Positions 27,802 through 36,107 of a DNA stretch of 40,613 nt are shown here, piece after piece. The stretch's first letter is position 1, and every line of letters begins with the position of its first letter. The DNA lies in assembly GCF_049615385.1 (NCBI RefSeq), contig NZ_JBMZFL010000016.1; one strand, given 5' to 3'. A model generated the notes under the pieces. That model made no database searches. It saw nothing but the letters and a program-made list of their open reading frames with translations, and was not told where the DNA came from. Origin of the DNA: Aequoribacter sp049615385. GTDB taxonomy: Bacteria; Pseudomonadota; Gammaproteobacteria; Pseudomonadales; Halieaceae. A program made the position numbers and the translations under genes.

Positions 27802-29721
27802 TTATACAACGACCACAGTGGGCGTGATTATAGAGGACGGAGTAACCCGAGCTTCAATCGAAGCCTGAATACCTGAAGCGGACAACCCACACTCTGCCAA
27901 CAGTGCTTTGTGGTCGCCGTGGTCAACAAATCGATCCGGTAACCCAAGGCAAAGCACGTCAATGCCCCAGGCTTTGAGTGATTTGTATTCCAACACAGCG
28001 CTACCCGCTCCGCCGGCCAACGCGTTTTCCTCTAGCGTGACGATGAGGTCATGGCTGCGCGCAATATCGTCAAGCAAATCAGTATCTAAGGGCTTAACCC
28101 AACGCATATCGATTACAGTCGCATCCAAGGCTTCTGCCGCCGCTAGAGCCTCGGTGAGTAGCGTACCAAAGTTTACGATAGCTACCTTTTGACCCTGTCG
28201 CACCTGAACAGCCTTTCCTATTTCAACCGCGGTCAGGGTTTGCTCAATCAGTGCGTTAGGACCGTTGCCACGCGGGTAGCGCACTGCGCTGGGACCTTCG
28301 TGAACATAGCAGGTATGCAATAACTTGCGGCACTCATTCTCATCGGAGGGCGCGGCGATGATCAGATTTGGAATGCAGCGTAAGTAACTTAAGTCAAACG
28401 CACCATGATGTGTTGGTCCGTCTTGGCCAACCAAACCGGCGCGATCAATACCAAAGGTCACATCGAGGTTTTGCAAGGCCACATCGTGAATGAGCTGATC
28501 GTATCCACGCTGCAGGAACGTCGAATATATGGCCACCACCGGTTTTAAACCATCGCAAGCCATTCCAGCGGCGAGTGTCACAGCATGCTGCTCAGCAATA
28601 GCCACATCGTAATAACGATGCGGAAATTTCTGCGAAAATTCAACCATACCCGAGCCTTCGCACATAGCAGGCGTAATGCCAATAAGGCGGGTGTCTTGCT
28701 CTGCAGCATCGCACAGCCAGCGACCAAATACGTCTTGATACTTGGGGCCTTTCTTAGCCGGTGGCTCGACGCCTTCGGGCGCTTTGGTTTTACTTTCGAG
28801 CTTATTAATCGCGTGATAACCCACCGGGTCATGCTCGGCGGGCTCAAAGCCTTTGCCCTTCATTGTTCGAAGGTGCAGAAACTGAGGGCCCTCTAAGCTC
28901 ATCATGTTCGTGATGGTTTGCACCACCAAAGGTAAATCGTGACCATCGAGTGGACCGATATAATTAAAACCGAGCTCTTCGAACAAAGTCCCTGGGGCAA
29001 CCATGCCCTTCATGTGCTCTTCTGTACGTTTGGCGAGATCCCACGCAGGCTTAATCTGCTTAAGAATTTTTTTCGAGCCTTCGCGCAAGCTGATGTAGGT
29101 TTTGCTCGCCCAAATTTTTGCGAAGTAGGTGGCTAGCCCCCCGGTGTTGTGACCGATAGACATTTGGTTGTCGTTTAAAATAACCAACATGTTTGGTCGT
29201 TCGTGGCCCGCATGCGCCAGTGCCTCTAACGCCATGCCTCCGGTAATGGCTCCATCACCGATTACCGCAACTACTTTGCGCGAAATGTTTTGCTGCGCTG
29301 CCGCTACCGCCATACCCATAGCAGCCGAGATACTGGTCGAAGAATGTCCGACGCCAAAGGTATCGTAGGCACTTTCTGATCGTTTGGGGAAGCCTGCTAA
29401 TCCACCCGCTTGACGCATGGTGTGCATCTGTTCTCGACGCCCGGTTAAAATTTTGTGCGGGTAGGTTTGATGGCCTACATCCCAAACAATGCGATCATCC
29501 GGAGTGTTGTACAAATGGTGGAGGGCAACCGTTAATTCGACGACCCCCAGACCGGCGCCGAAGTGACCACCCGTCAGTCCCACTGAGTACAAAAGAAACG
29601 CGCGCAGCTCGCTGCACAAAGCCTCAAGCTCTGTAAGACTCAGATCGTGAATCGACAACTCGCCATCCAATGCATCGAGCAAAGGCGTTAGCGGTCTATT
29701 GTGCGGTATTTTGGCAAGCAT
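27802..29721 (-). CDS. dxs: 1-deoxy-D-xylulose-5-phosphate synthase
   Basis: A 639-residue TPP-dependent transketolase-like enzyme that makes DXP from pyruvate and glyceraldehyde-3-phosphate, the first step of the MEP isoprenoid pathway. The TPP-binding motif GDGAITGGMALEAL...LNDNQMSIGHN is near residue 155. The catalytic His region VGHQTYPHKILTGRRE and the second domain AIAEQHAVTLAAGMA follow. The C-terminal tail SSIITPTVVVV is unusually hydrophobic, an ordinary variation. It is first of three tightly packed genes feeding the same pathway (with ispA), and lies 109 bp after hslR. Confidence 0.95.
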   Translation of the reverse strand: MLAKIPHNRPLTPLLDALDGELSIHDLSLTELEALCSELRAFLLYSVGLTGGHFGAGLGVVELTVALHHLYNTPDDRIVWDVGHQTYPHKILTGRREQMHTMRQAGGLAGFPKRSESAYDTFGVGHSSTSISAAMGMAVAAAQQNISRKVVAVIGDGAITGGMALEALAHAGHERPNMLVILNDNQMSIGHNTGGLATYFAKIWASKTYISLREGSKKILKQIKPAWDLAKRTEEHMKGMVAPGTLFEELGFNYIGPLDGHDLPLVVQTITNMMSLEGPQFLHLRTMKGKGFEPAEHDPVGYHAINKLESKTKAPEGVEPPAKKGPKYQDVFGRWLCDAAEQDTRLIGITPAMCEGSGMVEFSQKFPHRYYDVAIAEQHAVTLAAGMACDGLKPVVAIYSTFLQRGYDQLIHDVALQNLDVTFGIDRAGLVGQDGPTHHGAFDLSYLRCIPNLIIAAPSDENECRKLLHTCYVHEGPSAVRYPRGNGPNALIEQTLTAVEIGKAVQVRQGQKVAIVNFGTLLTEALAAAEALDATVIDMRWVKPLDTDLLDDIARSHDLIVTLEENALAGGAGSAVLEYKSLKAWGIDVLCLGLPDRFVDHGDHKALLAECGLSASGIQASIEARVTPSSIITPTVVVV

Positions 29722-29830
29722 ACGTGTAGTTTAGCGGAAGTGCGCAGCGTGCGTCACTCGCAATCGTGGCAGTTTTTACACTGGCCTTCACGCTTAGTAA
29801 TGCTGGCGAGGGCGGCAAGCACAGAGTCGC

Positions 29831-30223
29831 TCAGGCATTTTCGTCATTAATGTTCTTGAACCGGTGGATTTGGCGGCGCTCGCGCTTGTTTGGTTTGTGG
29901 TCAGGGCGCCCAATCAGCCCCCCTGCGGCCTTGCGTGCCAAAGCCGCCGCCTCGCGCTTGGCGAGGCTTTCCGATGTCTCTTGATACAGCAGCTGTGCTT
30001 CAGGGGCACCTTTGCGCTGATCTGACAACGCTAAAACAACAATGTCTCTGTCATCATAACCCTGGCGTACGCGGATTTCGTCTCCGACAATCACATCTTT
30101 ACTGACTTTTACGCGCTGGCCGTTAACGTGCACTTTGCCGCCTTCGATGGCTTGCTTACACAGCGAGCGCGTTTTGTAAAAGCGTGCGGCCCAAAGCCAC
30201 TTATCGAGACGGAGTTTTTGCAT
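29831..30223 (-). CDS. hslR: Ribosome-associated heat shock protein Hsp15 (S4 domain)
   Basis: A 130-residue RNA-binding protein with an N-terminal S4 domain (RLDKWLWAARFYKTRSLCKQAIEGGKVHVNGQRVKVSKDV) and a basic C-terminal tail (GRPDHKPNKRERRQIHRFKN), the Hsp15 layout; E. coli Hsp15 is 133 residues. It binds 50S subunits carrying stalled nascent chains. I start it at 30223, where homology begins (MQKLRLDKWL); the frame is open to 30271, but that would overlap the upstream MBL gene. The ribosome site is weak. Confidence 0.9.
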   Translation of the reverse strand: MQKLRLDKWLWAARFYKTRSLCKQAIEGGKVHVNGQRVKVSKDVIVGDEIRVRQGYDDRDIVVLALSDQRKGAPEAQLLYQETSESLAKREAAALARKAAGGLIGRPDHKPNKRERRQIHRFKNINDENA

Positions 30224-30240
30224 ACACGATGTCGAACCAA

Positions 30241-31113
30241 TCACAAACTCGCAGCAATCGTGCGGATCCACTGAGCCTCATTAATAAAACCCGACCCCCA
30301 AGACGCCCACTTATCACCCAGGCCAACGGCGATGATGTCGTCTATTGACTGACCGTCATCGAGCGCAGAACGCACCGTTTGCGTGGTTTCCAGCAACATT
30401 TGGTAGTACGCGCGCAAGTCATCCTTCGAAGCAAGAGAACCATGGCCAGGGACTATTTGAACAGACTCATCAACGCTCGCCAGAATTTTGGCGATATTGT
30501 CGGTATAGCTTAAGACATTACCACCCGACTCAATATCGACGAAGGGAAATCGACCATTAAAAAAGTGGTCACCCAAGTGCACAACGTTAGCATTGGTAAA
30601 ACGCACAATGCTGTCGCCATCGGTGTGTCCCGCCGAGTAGTGCTCGACCACAATCGCTTCGTCGTTAAAGTACAACGAAAGCACATTGGTATACGTTAAT
30701 ACAGGTAGGGCTTGTTCTGGCGAGGGCGGAAAAACTATACCTAAGGCCTTGTTATCCAAACCCGTTTGCATACGAGTTCGAACATTTTTGTGCGCAATAA
30801 TGGTCGCGCCCTCACCAGCCCAGTAGTCATTGCCCCCCGTATGATCTTGGTGCCAGTGTGTGTTGATAATGTAATTGGGTGCGCTGTAATCCTCCCCTGT
30901 TATATCATCCACCGCGAACTGATATTCATTAATCATGTTGGGATAGTCATCGTCAATCATGACTGCACCGTCACTCCCCAGCGACAGCACCACGTTACCA
31001 CCGCGTCCTTGAAGCATGTACAAACCTTCTGTAAGCGGCGTAGTCGTTACTTGCTGGGCAAAGGCAATACTGGCTCCTAACGCAAGCAAGGGCACTGCAA
31101 TCAATCGCTTCAT
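30241..31113 (-). CDS. Exported metallo-beta-lactamase-fold hydrolase
   Basis: A 290-residue exported MBL-fold protein. The signal peptide is KRLIAVPLLALGASIAFAQQ. The zinc motif HxHxDH is NTHWHQDHTGG (His86, His88, Asp90, His91). Further ligands are expected in EHYSAGHTDGDS and VHLGDHFFN, with the closing VPGHGSLAS. This matches the SoxH/QuiP/cyclase-like subgroup more than true beta-lactamases. The ATG at 31113 has GGAG 6 nt upstream and is preferred over 31176. It ends 17 bp before hslR and starts 34 bp downstream of the YdcH-like gene stop. Confidence 0.88.
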   Translation of the reverse strand: MKRLIAVPLLALGASIAFAQQVTTTPLTEGLYMLQGRGGNVVLSLGSDGAVMIDDDYPNMINEYQFAVDDITGEDYSAPNYIINTHWHQDHTGGNDYWAGEGATIIAHKNVRTRMQTGLDNKALGIVFPPSPEQALPVLTYTNVLSLYFNDEAIVVEHYSAGHTDGDSIVRFTNANVVHLGDHFFNGRFPFVDIESGGNVLSYTDNIAKILASVDESVQIVPGHGSLASKDDLRAYYQMLLETTQTVRSALDDGQSIDDIIAVGLGDKWASWGSGFINEAQWIRTIAASL

Positions 31114-31147
31114 CGTTTCTCCGGTATCTATTGGCCTAGTGCAATAC

Positions 31148-31387
31148 TTACGCGTCCAGGTCGGGTATAAGATCATTTTTAAGGCGCTCTATCGCGTCTT
31201 TGAGACGCAACTTCTCTTTCTTTAAGCGCTGCAATAAGATTTGATTCTGATAGGGGTTTAGCTGTAACTCGGTAATTTTGGCGTCCATAACGCGGTGCTT
31301 GTGCTGCAGCTCTAACAAACGCATGGCAGGCGTTAATTCCTGATTGGCGGCGTTACTAATATCTGGAGGCTTGCGACCGAAAGGCAT
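31148..31387 (-). CDS. YdcH family (DUF465) small coiled-coil protein
   Basis: A 79-residue protein with the DUF465/YdcH layout: LLELQHKHRVMDAKITELQLNPYQNQILLQRLKKEKLRLKDAIERL, a helical hairpin rich in Lys and Glu with heptad-like spacing. Family members are widespread in proteobacteria and lack a settled function. It reads into the exported MBL gene with a 34-bp gap and diverges from the molybdopterin oxidoreductase gene. Confidence 0.85.
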   Translation of the reverse strand: MPFGRKPPDISNAANQELTPAMRLLELQHKHRVMDAKITELQLNPYQNQILLQRLKKEKLRLKDAIERLKNDLIPDLDA

Positions 31388-31535
31388 GACGATCTCGCTG
31401 GCTTTGTTGGGCCTACATTACCCGCCCTTTTCGAAGCAGACAAGCCCCGCACGTGCTAAAGCCTAATTTGCGACAGAACACTTGAGCTTTGCACATGTTC
31501 ACCGCACACTAAGCCCAAATAACAAGGAGAAAACC

Positions 31536-33659
31536 ATGGCGACACAAGTACATCATCGCGCCTGTCATCTGTGCGAAGCCATTTGCGGCCTTGTCATCGA
31601 GACCGATGGGACTGAGGTTTTGTCGATCAAAGGCGACAAAAACGACCCCTTAAGCCGCGGGCACATCTGCCCCAAAGCCGTTGCCCTGCAGGACATTCAT
31701 CAAGACCCAGATCGTTTGCGCCAGCCCATGAAAAAGATCCCAAAAACAGATGGCTCTTTCCGTCACGAGCCCATCTCTTGGGACGAGGCACTCGATACCG
31801 CCGCCAGCGCCTTGGCCGATTCGGTCGAACGCTACGGGGTCGACAGCATCGGCGTCTATTTGGGCAACCCGTCGATTCATAATTACGGCATGATGACGCA
31901 CCAAGGTGCACTGTTTAAATTGCTGCGCACCAAAAATCGCTTTTCCGCGACTTCCGTCGACCAGCTGCCTCACCACCTGACCTCTATGTGGCTCTTTGGC
32001 CACAAACTCATGTTCCCTATTCCGGACATTGACCGCTCTGACTACTTTCTCATGCTAGGCGGCAACCCTGTGGCCTCCAACGGCAGCATTTGGACCGTAC
32101 CCGATATCAAACAGCGCATCAAAGATCTGAAAGCTCGGGGCGGCAAGCTGGTAGTACTCGACCCACGCCGCACCGAAACAGCCGAAATGGCCAGCGAGCA
32201 TCATTTTATCAAACCTGGCACCGACGCCCTGTTTATTCTCGCGGTGATGAACGTCATCTTCCAGGACGGCTTGGCAGATCTTGACCACCTGGCACCGTTC
32301 ACCGACGGCGTAGAAATTGTCGCAGAGGCTGTGCGCGCTTTCACGCCTGAACTGGCCGCGCAACACACAGGAATCAGTGCAGCAACGATTACACGCATCG
32401 CCCACGATTTTGCCAAAGCCGAAAAATCTATTTGTTACGGGCGCATGGGGGTATCCGTGCAACGCTATGGCGCTTTGAATCAATGGGCTATACAAATCAT
32501 CAACATTATCACCGGCAACATTGATCGAGTGGGTGGGTCGATGTTCACTCTGCCCGCCGTCGATCAGGTGCGCAACACAGGCCCAGGTGGTTTTGCGCGT
32601 CACCATTCACGCAAACGTGGCTTGCCCGAATTTGATCGCGAACTGCCATCAGCGGCGCTCGCCGAAGAGATTACCACCCCGGGCGAAGGGCAAATTAGAG
32701 TCTTATTCACGGGTGCCGGCAACCCGGTGTTATCAACACCTAACGGTCGTCAATTAGACGACGCGCTCGAGCAACTTGATTTTATGGTGTCACTAGACCC
32801 GTATCTCAACGAAACAACTCGGCATGCGGATATCATCTTGCCACCAACGTCGCCCTTGGAGCACGACCACTATGACTTGGGGTTTCACGTGAATGCCCTG
32901 CGTAACACCACGCGCTACAACCCCCCGGTCTTCGAAAAGCCAGAGGGTGCACTGCACGACTGGGAAATCTTTGTGGGTCTGGGTGAACGCGTAGCAAAGC
33001 GCTTAGGGTTCGAAGCACCAAAACGTATTCCACCCCACAAGATTATCGATGCCGGTATCAAAGGGGGACCTTACGGTGAAAACACCGAGCATAACCTCAG
33101 CTTACAGTCACTTATCGACAATCCTTCTGGTATCGATTTGGGTGAGTTAAAGCCGCTGCTACCCGAGCGCCTCCAGACCAAAGATAAACGCATACAGTGC
33201 GCTACCCCCGAGCCACTGGCGGACCTACCGAGGTTGCTAGCTGAGTTTGCAGACGATACGAGCGCGAAGGATGAGTTTCGCCTGATTGGCCGGCGCCATG
33301 TCCGCGATTGCAACTCTTGGATGCACAACTACCGTCGCCTGGTGAAAGGTAAGAATCGCTGTACCTTGATGATGCACCCGGACGATGCCAAGGCAAAGGG
33401 GCTGGAGAATGGAGCCGAAGTCAGTATTCACTCTCGCGTAGGAGTAATTCATGCTCCGCTTGAAATTACCGACCAGGTAATGCCCGGCGTCGTCAGCCTA
33501 CCGCATGGTTACGGCCACGACAGACAGGGCATTCAAATGGACATCGCCATCGCCAATAAAGGGGTGAGCTGTAACGACATTACCGATCACGAATACATCG
33601 ACGAGTTAAGCGGTAATGCGGCGGTTAATGGTGTGCCGGTGACCGTTGCAGCGGCCTGA
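31536..33659 (+). CDS. Molybdopterin-dependent oxidoreductase with an N-terminal [4Fe-4S] site
   Basis: A 707-residue MopB/DMSO-reductase-superfamily enzyme. The N-terminal cluster site is Cys10-x2-Cys13-x3-Cys17-x27-Cys45 (RACHLCEAICG, GHICPKA). Then come the bis-MGD domains (NPVASNGS, LDPRRTETAEMA, GVSVQRYGALNQWAIQIINIITGNIDRVGG, DPYLNETTRHADIILPP) and the C-terminal dinucleotide-binding barrel (NSWMHNYRRL, SLPHGYGHDRQG). There is no twin-arginine signal, so it should be cytoplasmic. Around residues 140-147 (TSVDQLPHH), where formate dehydrogenases carry Sec or Cys, I see neither. No electron-transfer subunit is adjacent. The ATG at 31536 has AAGGAG upstream and is chosen over 31482. Confidence 0.9.
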   Translation: MATQVHHRACHLCEAICGLVIETDGTEVLSIKGDKNDPLSRGHICPKAVALQDIHQDPDRLRQPMKKIPKTDGSFRHEPISWDEALDTAASALADSVERYGVDSIGVYLGNPSIHNYGMMTHQGALFKLLRTKNRFSATSVDQLPHHLTSMWLFGHKLMFPIPDIDRSDYFLMLGGNPVASNGSIWTVPDIKQRIKDLKARGGKLVVLDPRRTETAEMASEHHFIKPGTDALFILAVMNVIFQDGLADLDHLAPFTDGVEIVAEAVRAFTPELAAQHTGISAATITRIAHDFAKAEKSICYGRMGVSVQRYGALNQWAIQIINIITGNIDRVGGSMFTLPAVDQVRNTGPGGFARHHSRKRGLPEFDRELPSAALAEEITTPGEGQIRVLFTGAGNPVLSTPNGRQLDDALEQLDFMVSLDPYLNETTRHADIILPPTSPLEHDHYDLGFHVNALRNTTRYNPPVFEKPEGALHDWEIFVGLGERVAKRLGFEAPKRIPPHKIIDAGIKGGPYGENTEHNLSLQSLIDNPSGIDLGELKPLLPERLQTKDKRIQCATPEPLADLPRLLAEFADDTSAKDEFRLIGRRHVRDCNSWMHNYRRLVKGKNRCTLMMHPDDAKAKGLENGAEVSIHSRVGVIHAPLEITDQVMPGVVSLPHGYGHDRQGIQMDIAIANKGVSCNDITDHEYIDELSGNAAVNGVPVTVAAA

Positions 33660-33742
33660 TAGCCAACCCACGAGCAAGCGGCAATCAGCGCCGCCTGCCC
33701 GCGGTCCACTTCCAATTCTGGTCAATCAAAGCTCAAGAAAGC

Positions 33743-33758
33743 ACACAACCGATTGCAC
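33743..33758 (+). promoter_or_regulatory. Putative LacI-family operator upstream of the regulator gene
   Basis: ACACAACCGATTGCAC shares the 11-base core AACCGATTGCA with the more symmetric site at 36041-36056. It sits 40 bp upstream of the regulator ATG, a position suited to autoregulation. The central CG and A/T-flanked arms are the usual LacI-family layout. Confidence 0.5.
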
Positions 33759-33797
33759 ATGAGTTACACTGCAAGAATCTGGCATTTCGAATAAAAC

Positions 33798-34814
33798 ATG
33801 AGCAAATCAAATCGCGACCTTCAAATGGCCGACATCGCTGCCTTGGCAGGGGTATCAAAGTCGACAGTCTCTAGAGCCTTAGCAGACTCGCCCTTGGTCA
33901 ACAATAAAACTAAGACGCTGGTTCGCAAAATCGCAAAGGAAAAGAACTACCGATTTAACTCCGCCGCACGTAACTTCCGAACGAAACAAACCCTGACCAT
34001 TGCCGTCATCATAGCCGCCGCCGATGATGTGGAATGGAGCATCTCAGACCCGTTTTTTTTAGAGATTACCGCAGCTATTGCTGAGGCACTTGATCAACGC
34101 GGGCACCAGTTACTGCTGACACGCACTCGTCCACAGCAAGCCGAATGGATAGAAACCTTTATCCGCAACCGTCAAGCAGACGGCGTTATTGTTATTGGAC
34201 AGGGGTCAATTCATACACAGTTGAATGAGCTCGCCGAACAATTCGATGTTCTTTCGGTTTGGGGCGCCCCTGTGGAAGGTGGGCAGGCTTACGCGCTGGC
34301 CGGATCGAATAATCTACAGGGTGGAAGATTGGCTGGTGAGCATATCGCTAAAACCGGACGCAAACGGATTGCATTTGTGGGCTATCAAGATCACCCAGAA
34401 ATTGCGAGCCGATTTGCAGGGGTTCAACAAGGACTTGCTGAACATAATTTGAGTATCAGCTCTGAGCTGATATTCGGTTCGCTCATGGATCGCAACACGG
34501 GCGAGAAAAGTTTAGAGCAACTCGTCAATCGCCGCGATGAATACGATGCAGTCATTGCCGCCAGCGACATGCAAGCTTTTAAAGTCATGTCGGCCCTGCA
34601 AAGCGTCGGAGTGGATATACCCCGTGATGTCGCGGTGATTGGATATGACGATATTCCCGCCGCTGCGATTTATCACCCGACGCTGACCACGATACGCCAA
34701 GATCGCTCAGCCGGAGCTGAATTGCTGGTCGACAATTTATTGAAGGTATTAGACGGAAAAGGCCCGAGCTGCATCGAACTCGAGCCTGAACTGATAAAAC
34801 GCGAGTCAGCCTGA
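33798..34814 (+). CDS. LacI family transcriptional regulator
   Basis: A 338-residue repressor. The N-terminal helix-turn-helix and hinge (MADIAALAGVSKSTVSRALADSPLVNNKTKTLV) bind DNA; the rest is a periplasmic-binding-protein-like sensor ending in VAVIGYDDIPAAAIYHPTLTTIRQD, the usual LacI C-terminal block. It sits beside and is convergent with the GH-J enzyme gene and next to the MFS and ROK genes, so it most likely controls that cassette in response to sucrose, fructose or a phosphorylated derivative. Two matching putative operators, one upstream of itself and one in the enzyme/MFS divergent region, support this. Confidence 0.93.
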   Translation: MSKSNRDLQMADIAALAGVSKSTVSRALADSPLVNNKTKTLVRKIAKEKNYRFNSAARNFRTKQTLTIAVIIAAADDVEWSISDPFFLEITAAIAEALDQRGHQLLLTRTRPQQAEWIETFIRNRQADGVIVIGQGSIHTQLNELAEQFDVLSVWGAPVEGGQAYALAGSNNLQGGRLAGEHIAKTGRKRIAFVGYQDHPEIASRFAGVQQGLAEHNLSISSELIFGSLMDRNTGEKSLEQLVNRRDEYDAVIAASDMQAFKVMSALQSVGVDIPRDVAVIGYDDIPAAAIYHPTLTTIRQDRSAGAELLVDNLLKVLDGKGPSCIELEPELIKRESA

Positions 34815-34829
34815 TAGAGCTCTCGTCAC

Positions 34830-35909
34830 TCAAGAAAGAATCTGGATGGCTAAGCGTTCTCGTTGGCCCAACTTTGTTAAATCGATGGCAAAGGGATAAT
34901 CAAAGAACAAGCCACCGCTCTCGTCCATGGTCGTTAGCGGCGCCAAACAAATTAACTGTTGCGCATCTGGATTGTATTCAAGAACCGTAGCCCCAAAGCG
35001 ACAACCGGTCCCCAGCAGTTCGCTACCATCCTGTGTTGCGGGAATCCAAGGTCCCCGTAGATCACTGGCGTAGTAAAGTCTCAAATAGCGATTAACTTCT
35101 TCTTCTGGTTGAGACTCGTCGACGCGATCTGCGGTTGAGCACAGCAGCAAATAGCGCTGCGTGTTTGCATCAAAAATGACTTTTGGTACTTCGAACTGCG
35201 TGAATAAATCAGCATCAGGTAATGTAATTGGCGGGCATATCTCGACTAATTCAGGAGCATTGCCCGTCAGGCTAACACGGATGTGCCCCATTGCCGGGAC
35301 ACCACTGCAAGCTTTAGCCGCAAATACCACATCAACCATTGCCTGATTTTCTGAGTCCCGCAAATCGACTATGTACGGGTCGCGCAGTGCTAAAATTGAA
35401 CCACCAAGCTCGCCGTCACGATGCCCCAACTCAGCTCGCTCAGCCAAAAAATAGTCTTTTGCTAAAAGCTCTTCATGGTGCTCATCTGCCATCAGTACAG
35501 GAGTCATGACTCCATCAAACGCATCCGGCGAGCTGGATCTACCCAACATCAATGATTGAACAAAAGGGTGCTCGGAATCGACGGCTCGTATTCCCGTTGC
35601 TGCAAACCAGTATTCGCCCCAAGCAGTTCTGTGTGAATCACCACTCCAAACGTTGCCAGAGTCAGCACCATTGGCGCAGATACTCGTTTGTTGGAAAATA
35701 CCCCGATCAATCCAGGTACCTCCCTCATCGGCCGAGTCAAAATGATGAATGTGAAACTGATGATTGTTACGATCATCGGGATTAATTAAGGCTCCAGTAG
35801 AGTCATATTTCTCCAGACCTAAGCAGTACAAATGCCATTTATCCTGCTCAACTAAAGACCATGCATCCCACAAATAGTAGTCAGCTGATAAAATTTGCGA
35901 TAAGTCCAT
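34830..35909 (-). CDS. GH68/GH-J clan beta-fructofuranosidase-like enzyme, cytoplasmic
   Basis: A 359-residue five-bladed-propeller glycosidase of clan GH-J, closest by motif to GH68 (levansucrase/invertase). Predicted nucleophile Asp15 is in YYLWDAWSL (compare VWDSWPL), NVWSGDSHR resembles the WSGSA motif, Arg176-Asp177-Pro178 is the RDP motif, and Glu240 (TQFEVPKVIF) is the likely acid/base. It lacks a signal peptide and is shorter than typical levansucrases, so it probably hydrolyses imported sucrose or fructosides in the cytoplasm instead of making levan. AAGG precedes the ATG. It is divergent from the MFS gene over 198 bp containing the operator. Confidence 0.78.
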   Translation of the reverse strand: MDLSQILSADYYLWDAWSLVEQDKWHLYCLGLEKYDSTGALINPDDRNNHQFHIHHFDSADEGGTWIDRGIFQQTSICANGADSGNVWSGDSHRTAWGEYWFAATGIRAVDSEHPFVQSLMLGRSSSPDAFDGVMTPVLMADEHHEELLAKDYFLAERAELGHRDGELGGSILALRDPYIVDLRDSENQAMVDVVFAAKACSGVPAMGHIRVSLTGNAPELVEICPPITLPDADLFTQFEVPKVIFDANTQRYLLLCSTADRVDESQPEEEVNRYLRLYYASDLRGPWIPATQDGSELLGTGCRFGATVLEYNPDAQQLICLAPLTTMDESGGLFFDYPFAIDLTKLGQRERLAIQILS

Positions 35910-36040
35910 GTTACGCCTTTAATTTGGTTTAATAGAGCTAATTCCCACTGAATAACTTGGCTCCACTGCGCTTCCCCTGAATTGAGTTCGGGAGGCCTGG
36001 TGGTGATACCAATGTTTCTGCAGCGGAATTGCACCTTATT

Positions 36041-36056
36041 TTGCAACCGATTGCAA
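36041..36056. promoter_or_regulatory. Putative LacI-family operator in the divergent enzyme/MFS promoter region
   Basis: TTGCAACCGATTGCAA is symmetric at 14 of 16 positions with a central CG, the classic even LacI-family palindrome. The right arm TTGCAA (36051-36056) could also act as a -35 box, with TACGAT (36073-36078) as -10 at 16-bp spacing, for the MFS-ROK transcript. Binding would block that promoter and possibly the divergent one. Confidence 0.65.
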
Positions 36057-36107
36057 TCTGTTTTTTTCGTGATACGATACGGGTTCAAAAATAACAGGAA
36101 CGCAGTC

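Noticed and set aside
32055..32606. A 183-codon minus-strand frame inside the molybdopterin oxidoreductase gene
   Set aside because: It is the antisense of a continuous, motif-rich coding region and has no recognisable domain.
33660..33797. GC-rich imperfect hairpin (GCGGC...GCCGC) after the molybdopterin gene as a terminator
   Set aside because: Short 5-bp stem, 7-nt loop and no T run.
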